Assembly: GCF_034674885.1 (NCBI RefSeq)
Contig: NZ_JAUCDS010000009.1
Coordinates: 51,432-115,431, forward strand
Direction: 5' to 3'
DNA: 64,000 nt
Origin: Castellaniella sp034674885
Lineage (GTDB): Bacteria; Pseudomonadota; Gammaproteobacteria; Burkholderiales; Burkholderiaceae_B
Shown here: in pieces, positions 9,282 through 17,442 of the stretch
Layout: the number at the start of each line of letters is the position of its first letter
Numbering within the stretch: the stretch's first letter is position 1
Position numbers and translations under genes: made by a program
Notes under the pieces: model-generated
What the model saw: the letters and a program-made list of their open reading frames with translations, nothing else
Told to the model about the DNA's origin: nothing
Databases searched by the model: none

Positions 9282-10330
9282 GAAGAGGACTCCGTGCGGG
9301 CAGTAGCCTGGGCCCGGTGCCGGGCGGATCGTATCCATTGCTGTGCCGTGCCCAGGATGCCGCCGCGTGCGAACAGCACGACCAGCACCAGGATCAGGCC
9401 CAGCCAGAACTGCCAGTACTGCGGGTTCATGTCGGACAGGAAATAATTGATCATGACGAACACCACGGCCCCGACCAGGCCGCCGTACAGGTGACCGGCG
9501 CCGCCCAGGATCAGGATCAGCAGCAGGTCGGCCGAACGCTGGAAGCTGAGCACATCCAGGGACACGAATTGATTGGTCTGGGCCAACAATGCGCCCGCCA
9601 CCCCGGCATAAGCCGCGCCGATGGTGTAGATCTTGACCAGGCGGCTATTGACCGGCACGCCCAGCGCCGGCATGCGCAGCACGTTCATGTGAATGCCGCG
9701 CAGGCTTTGCCCGAAGGGCGAATACACCAGACGGCGCGCCACCCAGAACAGCACGAACAGCACGATCGTCGAATAGATGAAGCCTACCCGACCGAACATG
9801 TCGAAATCGAACACGCCCAGGATGGGTTTGATCTCCACGCCGGGCATGCCGTCGACGCCACCGGTGATGCTGGTGAACTTATTGGCCAGTTCGTAGAGCA
9901 TCAGCGCCACGCCCAGCGTCACCATCAGGCGCGACAGGTCGCTGCCGCGCAGCAGCAGGAAGCTGCTGAAAAAGCCCACCACGCCGGCAAAGAACGCCGC
10001 CAGCACCAGACCCAGCAAAGGATCACCCAGCCCATGGGAGCCCAGCAGGCCCACGGTATAGGCGCCGATGCCGAAAAAGGCAGCATGGCCCAGGGAAATC
10101 ACGCCGGCATAGCCGAAGATGAGGTCCAGCGACAGGGCGAACAGGCCCGTGATGGCGATCTGGCTGAGCAGCAGGTAATTGCCCGGGAAGGCGAAGTACG
10201 CCAGCACCGGCAGGCACCAGAACAGGTATTCCAGGGGCTTCCAGTGCGCCGTGCGGCGGTAGGCGGCCAGTATTTCAGTCCGCTGCGCGCCCCGGTCGGC
10301 GCCCGCCCCGGACAAAGAAGAAGTCGTCAT
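9278..10330 (-). CDS. livM: Branched-chain-type ABC transporter permease LivM
   Basis: Integral membrane subunit, 350 residues. The LivM family is recognised by ALSLDLIFGYAGVISLGHAAFFGIGAY, the conserved cytoplasmic loop SRLMVTLGVALMLYELANKFTSITGG, and GAAYAGVAGALLAQTNQFVS. Eight or more membrane segments are visible after a roughly 35-residue polar N-terminus. It lies nine bases after livH and overlaps livG by four bases. It forms the translocation channel with LivH. Confidence 0.93.
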   Translation of the reverse strand: MTTSSLSGAGADRGAQRTEILAAYRRTAHWKPLEYLFWCLPVLAYFAFPGNYLLLSQIAITGLFALSLDLIFGYAGVISLGHAAFFGIGAYTVGLLGSHGLGDPLLGLVLAAFFAGVVGFFSSFLLLRGSDLSRLMVTLGVALMLYELANKFTSITGGVDGMPGVEIKPILGVFDFDMFGRVGFIYSTIVLFVLFWVARRLVYSPFGQSLRGIHMNVLRMPALGVPVNSRLVKIYTIGAAYAGVAGALLAQTNQFVSLDVLSFQRSADLLLILILGGAGHLYGGLVGAVVFVMINYFLSDMNPQYWQFWLGLILVLVVLFARGGILGTAQQWIRSARHRAQATARTESSS

Positions 10331-10339
10331 GTCGGCATC

Positions 10340-11197
10340 CTATTTGTGAGAACGGCCAAACAGGCCATGCGGACGGTAGATCAGCGTCACCACCATGACG
10401 GCATAGATGATGAAGGCGCCCACCTGGGGGATGTAGTATTTGCCGGCTACGTCGGCCACCCCCAACAGGATGGCGGCATACAGGGAACCGAGAATGTTGC
10501 CGCTGCCGCCCACCGACACCACGATAAGGAAATACACCAGATACTTCACCGGGAATTCGGGGTCCAGGCCCAGCATTTCCACCCCCAGGGCGCCGCCCAG
10601 GCCCGCCAGGGCCGAGCCCAGCGCGAAGGTCAGGCTGAAGACCCGATTGACGTCCACGCCCATGCCGCGCGCCACGCGTTGATTGTCCACGGCGGCTCGC
10701 AGGCGGGCGCCAAACGAGGTACGGATCACGGACCACTGCAGCAGCACCGCCACCAGCAGGCCGGCAATGACCAGGAACAGGCGATAGACGCCCACATCCA
10801 GTCCCGGCATGACGTGGATCTGGCCGGACAGGAATTCAGGCAGGTGCAGGGGCTGCTGTTGGGCGCCGAAGAAATAATGCGCCGCCGCGACCGCCATGAA
10901 CACCAGGCCGATGGAAAACAGCACCTGATCCAGATCGGACGCCGCATACAGGCGCCGGTACAGCAGGCGTTCCAGGATGATGCCGACGATGGCCGGCACA
11001 ATGGCCGCCACTGGCAGCGTGGCCAGGAAAGGCACCCCGTAGCTGTTGAGCAGGATCACACAGGCGTAGCCGCCCAGCATGGCGAAAGCGCCATGGGCCA
11101 GATTGACGAAGTTCATCAGGCCCAAGGTCACGGACAGCCCGACGCTGATCAGAAACAGCAGCATGCCGTAGGCAAGGCCGTCGAATAATATAGTCAT
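10340..11197 (-). CDS. livH: Branched-chain-type ABC transporter permease LivH
   Basis: Second integral membrane subunit, 285 residues, typical of LivH. Family motifs: ISVGLSVTLGLMNFVNLAHGAFAMLGGYA near the N-terminus, RAAVDNQRVARGMGVDVNRVF in the cytoplasmic loop, and ALGSALAGLGGALGVEMLGLDPEF. The ATG at 11197 has an AGGATGA ribosome site. It follows the binding-protein gene after 104 bp that hold strong hairpins, so permease expression is probably lower than that of the binding protein. Confidence 0.93.
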   Translation of the reverse strand: MTILFDGLAYGMLLFLISVGLSVTLGLMNFVNLAHGAFAMLGGYACVILLNSYGVPFLATLPVAAIVPAIVGIILERLLYRRLYAASDLDQVLFSIGLVFMAVAAAHYFFGAQQQPLHLPEFLSGQIHVMPGLDVGVYRLFLVIAGLLVAVLLQWSVIRTSFGARLRAAVDNQRVARGMGVDVNRVFSLTFALGSALAGLGGALGVEMLGLDPEFPVKYLVYFLIVVSVGGSGNILGSLYAAILLGVADVAGKYYIPQVGAFIIYAVMVVTLIYRPHGLFGRSHK

Positions 11198-11261
11198 GAT
11201 TCATCCTGGAGGGTAAGACAGGCGGCACGCCATCGGGGAGCCGCCTCCACAGGAACCCGGA

Positions 11262-11291
11262 CGGCGGCGGGGCATCGGATCACCGCCGCCG
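11262..11291 (-). other. Intra-operon hairpin between binding-protein gene and livH
   Basis: Nine-base inverted repeat CGGCGGCGG / CCGCCGCCG (11262-11270 and 11283-11291) with a 12-base loop, just downstream of the binding-protein stop. A second GGCGGC/GCCGCC pair lies at 11221-11245. There is no T-run, so this is not a plain terminator. Such hairpins commonly protect the 3' end of abundant binding-protein mRNA; that role is inferred here. Confidence 0.5.
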
Positions 11292-11301
11292 CCCGCACGG
11301 A

Positions 11302-12477
11302 TCAGCCTTGCTTGCCGGGATCCTTCACCGCTTTGATGGTGTCGAATTCCACGTTCTGCAACACGCCGTCCACTCGTTCGACCTTGCGGATATAGACGTT
11401 CTGGATGATGTCACGCGTCTGCGGGTCGATTTCCACCGGGCCGCGCGGGCTGGTCCACTTCATGCCCTTGACGGCGTCCATGAAGGCCGCAGCGCTGGCG
11501 TCACCCTTGGTCTTTTCCAGGGCGGCATAGATCAGATGCATGCCGTCGTAGCCGGCCACCGACACGAAGTTCGGACGGTCGTTCGGGAAGGCCTTGTGGT
11601 AGGCCGCGACATAGGCCTTGTTTTCCGGCGAATCATGCGCCGCCGAGTAGTGGAAGGAGGTGATCATGCCGATGGCCGCATCGCCCATGGCGTTCAGCAC
11701 GTCTTCGTCGGTCACGTCACCCGTGGCCAGTTCCTTGATGCCGGCCTGATCCAGACCGCGTTCCTTGAAGCCCTTGGCCAGCGCCACGCCCTGTTCGCCG
11801 TTGGGCACGAACAGGAACACCGCGTCAGGCTTGGCGTCCTTGATGCGCTGCAGATACGGCGCATAGTCGGGCGTGGCGACCGGCGTGCGAACTTCGCCGA
11901 TGATCTTGCCACCCAGTTCGGTGAAGGTCTTCTGGAATTGCTTCTCGGCATCGTGTCCGGGGCCGTAGTCGGCGACCAGGGTATAGACCGAACGGATGCC
12001 GTTGGCGTACGCCCACTGCGCCATCGGAGCCGTGTCCTGCGGCAAGGTCATGGACACCCGGACGATGTTGGGGGACTTTTCGGTGATCGACGAGGTTGCG
12101 GCGTTCAGCACGACCATCGGGACCTTGGCCTCGGTGGCCAGCGGCGCGACGGAAAAGGCGTTCGGCGTCAGGGTAAAGCCGGCCAGAATGTCGACCTTGT
12201 CCTTGATCAGCAGTTCCTGGGCCTGGCGCTTGGCCACGGCGGGAGAGATGCCGGTGTCGTCCTTGATGATGATCTTGACCTTGCGGCCAGCCACTTCGTC
12301 GCCATGCTGGGCCATGTACAGATCGACGCCATGCTGGATCTGTTTGCCGTGAGCGGCAAACGGCCCCGACATCGGCATGACGATGCCGATCTTCAGGTCC
12401 TTGGCCTGGGCAGGCGTGAACGCAGCGGCCGTGCTGAAGGCCAGCGCCATCGCCCCGAGGGTCTTGATGAATTTCAT
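11302..12477 (-). CDS. Periplasmic substrate-binding protein, branched-chain/aromatic-acid type (paralog 1)
   Basis: Secreted solute-binding protein of the type I periplasmic-binding (Peripla_BP_6/LivJ) family, 391 residues. The signal peptide is clear: MKFIKTL, a hydrophobic core, and a likely cleavage after TPAQA before KDLKIGIVMPMSGPF. I chose the ATG at 12477, which has an AGGAGTGAGACC ribosome site; the frame runs ten codons further without support. It sits between ligC (37-bp gap) and livH, so it is the binding protein of this importer. It is closely similar along its whole length to the protein at 21711-22880. Protocatechuate or a related aromatic acid is the likely ligand (inference). 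Confidence 0.9.
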   Translation of the reverse strand: MKFIKTLGAMALAFSTAAAFTPAQAKDLKIGIVMPMSGPFAAHGKQIQHGVDLYMAQHGDEVAGRKVKIIIKDDTGISPAVAKRQAQELLIKDKVDILAGFTLTPNAFSVAPLATEAKVPMVVLNAATSSITEKSPNIVRVSMTLPQDTAPMAQWAYANGIRSVYTLVADYGPGHDAEKQFQKTFTELGGKIIGEVRTPVATPDYAPYLQRIKDAKPDAVFLFVPNGEQGVALAKGFKERGLDQAGIKELATGDVTDEDVLNAMGDAAIGMITSFHYSAAHDSPENKAYVAAYHKAFPNDRPNFVSVAGYDGMHLIYAALEKTKGDASAAAFMDAVKGMKWTSPRGPVEIDPQTRDIIQNVYIRKVERVDGVLQNVEFDTIKAVKDPGKQG

Positions 12478-12514
12478 GGTCTCACTCCTGGAAAGTAATA
12501 AAAACACCAGCCTT

Positions 12515-13474
12515 TCAGCCGGCCAACTGCTGCTCTAGGTTATGCAGAACCTGATAACACGGCAGGACCTGCGCCACGCTGGCGTTCGGTTCCCGCCCCT
12601 CGCGGATCGCCGCGAAGAACTCGCGATCCTGCAATTCGATGCCGTTCATGGAGACATCGACCTGGCTGACGTCGATGACTTCGTCGCGCCCGGTGACCAG
12701 ATCGTCGTAGCGGGCAATGTAGGTGGCGGTATCGCCGATGTAGCGGAAGAACGTGCCCAGGGGCCCGTCGTTGTTGAAGCTGAGCGACAGGGTGCAGATG
12801 GCTCCGTTGGCCGCCTGCAGCTGGATGGACATGTCCATGGCGATCCCCAGCGTCGGGTGGACCGGCCCCTGTAAGGCGTTCGCCTTCACCACCGGGCTGC
12901 CGCACTGGTAGGCGAACAGGTCCACGGTGTGGGCGGCATGGTGCCACAACAGGTGATCGGTCCAGCTGCGCGGCTCGCCCAGGGCATTCATGTTGGTGCG
13001 ACGAAAGAAATACGTCTGCACGTCCATCTGCTGGATATGGAATTCGCCCTTCTGGATACGCTGATGCACATACTGATGGCTGGGGTTGAAGCGGCGCGTG
13101 TGGCCGCACATGGCGACCTTGCCGCTCTGCCCCGCCAGGGCCGCCAGGGCCTGCGCGTCCTGCAGGCTGTCAGCCATGGGGATTTCCACCTGCACGTGCT
13201 TGCCTGCCCGCAGGCAGGCCATGGCCTGCGCCGCATGCATCTGGGTGGGGGTGCACAGGATGACGGCATCGACGTCCGATCGCGTGAGCACTTCGTCCAG
13301 GTCGGTGGCGGATTGCTCGATGCCGTATTTCTGCGCGACGGCCCGGGTCTTGTCCAGATCGCGGCTGACCAGGGCGACGACATCCACGCCGTCGATGCGC
13401 GCGATGCCGTCCAGATGCTTGATGCCAAAGGCGCCGGCTCCGGCCAGGGCGACTTTCAAGTGCTGGTGCGCCAT
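12515..13474 (-). CDS. ligC: 4-carboxy-2-hydroxymuconate-6-semialdehyde dehydrogenase LigC
   Basis: NAD(P)-dependent dehydrogenase of the Gfo/Idh/MocA family, 319 residues (Sphingobium LigC is of similar length). It oxidises the ring-cleavage product, in its hemiacetal form, to 2-pyrone-4,6-dicarboxylate. Visible: Rossmann motif ALAGAGAFGIKHLDGI, the VILCTPTQMHA strand-loop, the family EKP-like motif as VQVEIPMADS, and W-x-D-H-LLWHHAAHTVDLF near the active site. The ATG at 13474 shares its A with the ligB stop (TAATG) and has a CTGGAGGAACAG ribosome site. Its position directly after ligAB settles the assignment. Confidence 0.92.
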   Translation of the reverse strand: MAHQHLKVALAGAGAFGIKHLDGIARIDGVDVVALVSRDLDKTRAVAQKYGIEQSATDLDEVLTRSDVDAVILCTPTQMHAAQAMACLRAGKHVQVEIPMADSLQDAQALAALAGQSGKVAMCGHTRRFNPSHQYVHQRIQKGEFHIQQMDVQTYFFRRTNMNALGEPRSWTDHLLWHHAAHTVDLFAYQCGSPVVKANALQGPVHPTLGIAMDMSIQLQAANGAICTLSLSFNNDGPLGTFFRYIGDTATYIARYDDLVTGRDEVIDVSQVDVSMNGIELQDREFFAAIREGREPNASVAQVLPCYQVLHNLEQQLAG

Positions 13475-14340
13475 TACTGTTCCTCCAGGATCAGGTGTCC
13501 CACGGCCGTGTTCGATGCGGGCACATGGTAGAAGCGGTGCACGACGCGCGGCGCCGGCCCGCCCGCCACATCGGCCATCGCCCCGCGGGCGATCAGCCAC
13601 ATGACCAGCTCGATACCTTCGGAACCGGCTTCGCGCACGTAATCGATGTGCGGCACCGACGCTTGTCCTGCAGGGTCGGCGATCAGGCGGTCCAGGAAGG
13701 CATTGTCGAATTCGCTGTTGATCAGCCCGGCGCGCGGCCCCTGCAGCTGATGGCTCATGCCGCCCGTGCCCCAGATCTGCACGTTCAGGGGCCGGTCGAA
13801 GCTCTCGATGGCACGGCGGATCGCCTGCCCCAGCTGGAAGCAGCGCTGGCCCGAAGGCACGGGGTACTGGACCACGTTGACCGCGAACGGGATGACCGGG
13901 CACGGCCAGGCCTGGGGCTGGCCGCACATCAGCGACAGCGGCACCGTCAGGCCGTGGTCCACGTCCATCTTGTTGACGATGGTCAGATCGAAATCCTGCT
14001 GGATTACCGACTGGGCGATATGCGCCGCCAGTTCGGGGTGGCCGATGACGGGCGGCACGGGGCGCGCGCCCCAGCCTTCGTCGGCAGGCTGGTATTGTTC
14101 AGCGCAGCCGATGGCGAAGGTGGGGATCATGTCCAGGCTGAAGGCCGTGGCATGATCGTTGTAGACCAGGAAGATCACGTCGGGCGTATTGTCCTTCAGC
14201 CACTGTTTCGACGGCTCGTAGCCCTGGAACAGCGGCGCCCAGTAGTCGGTACCCGTCTTGCCCAGATCGAGGGCCGCGCCGATGGCCGGCACATGGGACG
14301 TATACACGCTGGCGGTGATGCGGGCGTGGGTGGGACTCAT
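13474..14340 (-). CDS. ligB: Protocatechuate 4,5-dioxygenase beta (catalytic) subunit LigB
   Basis: Catalytic subunit of the class III (LigB-fold) extradiol dioxygenase that opens the protocatechuate ring between C4 and C5 to give 4-carboxy-2-hydroxymuconate-6-semialdehyde. 288 residues. Typical features: the early histidine in YTSHVPAIG, the YNDHATAFSLDMIPTFAIG segment supplying the second iron histidine, the MDVDHGLTVP region, and GTGGMSHQLQGPRAG. The ATG at 14340 overlaps the ligA stop (ATGA). A longer upstream open frame only shadows ligA. A second LigB lies at 26586-27437. Confidence 0.95.
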   Translation of the reverse strand: MSPTHARITASVYTSHVPAIGAALDLGKTGTDYWAPLFQGYEPSKQWLKDNTPDVIFLVYNDHATAFSLDMIPTFAIGCAEQYQPADEGWGARPVPPVIGHPELAAHIAQSVIQQDFDLTIVNKMDVDHGLTVPLSLMCGQPQAWPCPVIPFAVNVVQYPVPSGQRCFQLGQAIRRAIESFDRPLNVQIWGTGGMSHQLQGPRAGLINSEFDNAFLDRLIADPAGQASVPHIDYVREAGSEGIELVMWLIARGAMADVAGGPAPRVVHRFYHVPASNTAVGHLILEEQ

Positions 14341-14726
14341 GAGTGCTCTCCGATTTTGCGGTTGCCTTTGACGGATCGGCCGCCGGCCAACATCATGGCG
14401 GCGTAGTCTTCCTGGGACATGCCGGTCATGCTCGCGGCCATGTACTGGAAGGACCGGCCGTCGGTAGCGCCCAATTTGGCCAGGAAATAGATGTTGCCGC
14501 CCAGTGCCAGGCAGCGATTCAGGTCGCGTGCAAGCACGGCCTGTTTCTGGTCTTCCGACATGGGCCATTCATCGAGATAGGCGCGTTCATCAGCCAGAAA
14601 GCGCTTGCGATTGTCGGCCTTCATCAGCGACATGCAGAACTGATTCAGGTGATACCCCAGGCGGGACTGATCGGCATCGAAGACCGTGGTGCCGGGAATG
14701 TCGGTATAGGGCTTGTTCAAGGACAT
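14337..14726 (-). CDS. ligA: Protocatechuate 4,5-dioxygenase alpha subunit LigA
   Basis: Small non-catalytic subunit, 129 residues, that caps the active site of LigB. Recognised by DIPGTTVFDADQSRLGYHLNQFCMSLMKADNRKRFLADERAYLDEW and the C-terminal LAKLGATDGRSFQYMAASMTGMSQEDY, both shared with Sphingobium and Comamonas LigA/PmdA. It lies three bases after ligI and overlaps ligB by four bases, so the whole ligI-A-B-C stretch is tightly coupled. Confidence 0.95.
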   Translation of the reverse strand: MSLNKPYTDIPGTTVFDADQSRLGYHLNQFCMSLMKADNRKRFLADERAYLDEWPMSEDQKQAVLARDLNRCLALGGNIYFLAKLGATDGRSFQYMAASMTGMSQEDYAAMMLAGGRSVKGNRKIGEHS

Positions 14727-14729
14727 GGC

Positions 14730-15647
14730 TCAACTCCAGTACAAGCGGTTTGGATTGTCCACCAGCAGCTTGTGCTGCAAAGCTGCGGTCGGGGCAATCT
14801 GCGGGATATAGTCCACCAGCAGCCCGTCGTCGGGCATGTGGGACTTCAGGTTCGGATGCGGCCAATCCGTGCCCCACAGGACACGATCGGGGAAGGTTTC
14901 CACCAGGTGGCGGGCGAACGGCACCACATCCTGGTAGGCCCGTTGTTCGCCACCAAGGGCGTAGGGCCCGGTCTGGCTGAGGCGCTCGGGGCAGCTGACC
15001 TTGCTCCAGATGTTGGGATGCTCGCGCATCATTGCGACGAAACGCTGGAATTCCGGCCCGCTGACGGGCTGGGTAACGTCGGGGCGACCCATGTGGTCGA
15101 CCACCACGGTCGTCGGCAGCGCGGTGAAGAAATCGATCAGTTCAGGCAGGTCCTTGGCCTCGAAGTAGACGACCACGTGCCAGCCCAGCGGAGCGATGCG
15201 GGCGGCAATGTCGGCCAGGACCTCGCGCGGGGTGAAATCCGCCAGACGCTTGACGAAATTGAAGCGCGTGCCGCGCACCCCCGCCGCATGCAGATCCCGC
15301 AGTTCGGCGTCCGTGATGTCCTGCGACACCGTCGCAACCCCCCGCGCCCTGCCGCCTGAAGCCTTCAGGGCGTCGACCAGGGCGCGGTTGTCCGTACCGT
15401 GGCAGGTCGCCTGCACGATCACGTTCTTCGCAAACCCCAGGTGGTCGCGCAGGGCGAACAGGGTTTCTTTGGGCGCATCGCAGGGCGTGTACTTGCGCTG
15501 CGGAGCGTAGGGGAAGACAGATCCCGGGCCGAAGACATGGCAATGCGCATCCACGGCGTCGGGCGGCAGGCGGAAACGCGGGCGGCTGGGGCCGTCGTAG
15601 TAATCCAGCCAGCCCGGGGTCTTGGCGAAGGTGTCGGAGGTATTCAT
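14730..15647 (-). CDS. ligI: 2-pyrone-4,6-dicarboxylate lactonase LigI
   Basis: Amidohydrolase-superfamily enzyme that opens 2-pyrone-4,6-dicarboxylate to 4-oxalomesaconate. 305 residues, the usual size. Seen: the N-terminal PDAVDAHCHVFGPG barrel motif, TVVVDHMGRPD, and the strand-8 aspartate in RVLWGTDWPHPN, followed by the YIPQIAPTAALQHKLLVDNPNRLY C-terminus typical of LigI/PmdD. It is ten bases downstream of ligK and three bases upstream of ligA. Confidence 0.95.
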   Translation of the reverse strand: MNTSDTFAKTPGWLDYYDGPSRPRFRLPPDAVDAHCHVFGPGSVFPYAPQRKYTPCDAPKETLFALRDHLGFAKNVIVQATCHGTDNRALVDALKASGGRARGVATVSQDITDAELRDLHAAGVRGTRFNFVKRLADFTPREVLADIAARIAPLGWHVVVYFEAKDLPELIDFFTALPTTVVVDHMGRPDVTQPVSGPEFQRFVAMMREHPNIWSKVSCPERLSQTGPYALGGEQRAYQDVVPFARHLVETFPDRVLWGTDWPHPNLKSHMPDDGLLVDYIPQIAPTAALQHKLLVDNPNRLYWS

Positions 15648-15657
15648 GGCGCAATCC

Positions 15658-16353
15658 TTAATCCAGGTACTTCAAGCCAGCCTTTTCCAAGCCTTCGCGC
15701 ATCTTGTAGTAGTCCAGGCCCAGTACGCCGGAGGCGAAGATCTCGCGCTTGTTGCCTTCGTTGTCTTCGCGGGCCTGGGCCTTGGCGGCCACTTCGCCGG
15801 CAATGGCCGCCGGCACCACCACGACCCCATCGGTATCGGCCACGACCACGTCGCCCGGCATCACGGCGGCGCCGGCGCACACCACCGGAATATTGACCGA
15901 GCCCAGCGTGGCCTTGATCGTGCCCCGGGAACTGATGGCCCGGGAGAACACGGGGAAATCCATGGATTCCAGGGTGTCGACGTCACGCACGCCGCCGTCG
16001 ATGATCAGGCCGCGCGCGCCGCGCGCCTTGAAGGACGTGGCCAGCAGGTCGCCGAAAAAGCCGTCCATGCTGTCGGCCGTGCAAGCCGCCACTACCACGT
16101 CGCCCGGGCGGATCTGTTCTGCCGCCACGTGCAGCATCCAGTTGTCGCCCGGCTGCAGCAGCACAGTGACGGCAGTGCCGCACATGCGCGCGCCATGCCA
16201 GACCGGCCGCATATAGGTTTTCATCAGGCCCACGCGCCCCATGGCCTCGTGGATGGTGGCCACGCCAAAATGCGACAGGTGTTCGACGGCTGCGGCGTCG
16301 GCGCGTTGAATCGTGCGATGCACGACACCCAGCTGATTCAAGGGAGTGCTCAT
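15658..16353 (-). CDS. ligK: 4-carboxy-4-hydroxy-2-oxoadipate aldolase LigK
   Basis: RraA-fold, divalent-metal-dependent class II aldolase that splits 4-carboxy-4-hydroxy-2-oxoadipate to pyruvate and oxaloacetate, and usually also decarboxylates oxaloacetate. 231 residues. Active-site landmarks are GDVVVAACTADSMDGFFGDLL and DGGVRDVDTLESM (the Arg-Asp pair of the family). The C-terminal tail REIFASGVLGLDYYKMREGLEKAGLKYLD distinguishes it from RraA. Three ATGs are available (16362, 16359, 16353); I prefer 16353 because AGAGG lies ten bases before it but touches the others. Confidence 0.94.
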   Translation of the reverse strand: MSTPLNQLGVVHRTIQRADAAAVEHLSHFGVATIHEAMGRVGLMKTYMRPVWHGARMCGTAVTVLLQPGDNWMLHVAAEQIRPGDVVVAACTADSMDGFFGDLLATSFKARGARGLIIDGGVRDVDTLESMDFPVFSRAISSRGTIKATLGSVNIPVVCAGAAVMPGDVVVADTDGVVVVPAAIAGEVAAKAQAREDNEGNKREIFASGVLGLDYYKMREGLEKAGLKYLD

Positions 16354-16370
16354 ATTCATCATCCTCTATA

Positions 16371-17414
16371 TCAAAGGCCCTTGGCCTTCAGGGCGGCATC
16401 CAGGCGCGGAAAGACGCGCCGGGCATTGCCCTCGTAAATCTGGAAGCGATCAGCGTCGGACAGCGTGGTGGCCGCCTCGATGTAGCGCTTGGTGTCGTCG
16501 AAATAATGGCCGGTCTCGGGGTCGATGCCCCGCACCGCGCCGATCATTTCCGAAGCGAACAGCACGTTTTTCACGGGGATGACCCGTGTCAGCAGATCGA
16601 TGCCCGGCTGATGGTAGACGCAGGTATCGAAGAACACATTATTCAGCAGATGCTCGTCCAGCAGCGGTTTTTTCAAAGCCTGGGCCAGCCCCCGGAAGCG
16701 GCCCCAGTGATACGGCGCCGCACCGCCCCCATGGGGAATGACGAAGCGCAGCGTGGGGAAGTCCTTGAACAGGTCCGAAGTCAGGCACTGCATGAAGGCC
16801 GTGGTGTCGGCATTCAAGTAGTGAGCCCCCGTGGTGTGGAAACACGGGTTGCAACTGGTGGACACGTGGATCATGGCCGGAATGTCGTATTCCACCATCT
16901 TCTCGTAGATCGGATACCAGGAATGATCGGACAGCGGCGGCGCCGTCCAGTGCCCGCCGGACGGATCCGGGTTCAGGTTGATGCCGACCGCGCCGTATTC
17001 CTTGACGCACTTTTCCAGTTCGGGGATGCAGGTGGCCGGATCGACTCCGGGTGATTGCGGCAGCATGGCGGCCATGGCGAAATGGTCCGGGAACAGCGTG
17101 GCGACCCGGTGGCACAGTTCGTTGCAGATCGCCGACCAGGTGCTGGACACCTGGAAATCGCCGATGTGGTGCGCCATGAAGCTGGCCCGAGGCGAAAAGA
17201 TCGTCAGGTCGGAGCCGCGCTCGAGCATGAGGCGCAGCTGGTTGGATTCGATGCTTTCGCGCAGATCATCGTCGCTGATGCGCAGATCGGCGGCTTTGGG
17301 GCTTTGCGCCGGATCCTTGATTCCGGCGATCTGGCGCTCGCGCCAATCGGCCAGCGCCTGCGGGGCGGTGGTGTAGTGCCCGTGGCAATCAATGATCAGG
17401 GGTTGTCGGTTCAT
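16371..17414 (-). CDS. ligJ: 4-oxalomesaconate hydratase LigJ
   Basis: Amidohydrolase-superfamily hydratase that adds water to the isomer made by LigU, giving 4-carboxy-4-hydroxy-2-oxoadipate. 347 residues. Metal-site landmarks are LIIDCHGHYTTAP at the N-terminus, AMIHVSTSC, and FVIPHGGGAAPYHWGRFRG. The ATG at 17414 follows AAAGGAATTCGTCAAC. The frame is open upstream into the ligU coding region, but without homology. It lies 28 bases after ligU and 17 before ligK. Confidence 0.94.
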   Translation of the reverse strand: MNRQPLIIDCHGHYTTAPQALADWRERQIAGIKDPAQSPKAADLRISDDDLRESIESNQLRLMLERGSDLTIFSPRASFMAHHIGDFQVSSTWSAICNELCHRVATLFPDHFAMAAMLPQSPGVDPATCIPELEKCVKEYGAVGINLNPDPSGGHWTAPPLSDHSWYPIYEKMVEYDIPAMIHVSTSCNPCFHTTGAHYLNADTTAFMQCLTSDLFKDFPTLRFVIPHGGGAAPYHWGRFRGLAQALKKPLLDEHLLNNVFFDTCVYHQPGIDLLTRVIPVKNVLFASEMIGAVRGIDPETGHYFDDTKRYIEAATTLSDADRFQIYEGNARRVFPRLDAALKAKGL

Positions 17415-17442
17415 GTTGACGAATTCCTTTTGATAAACCGGA

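Noticed and set aside
9317..11188. A 623-codon open frame on the plus strand opposite livM and livH
   Set aside because: Gln/His/Arg-rich translation without any family motif; the real genes on the other strand are complete and well conserved.
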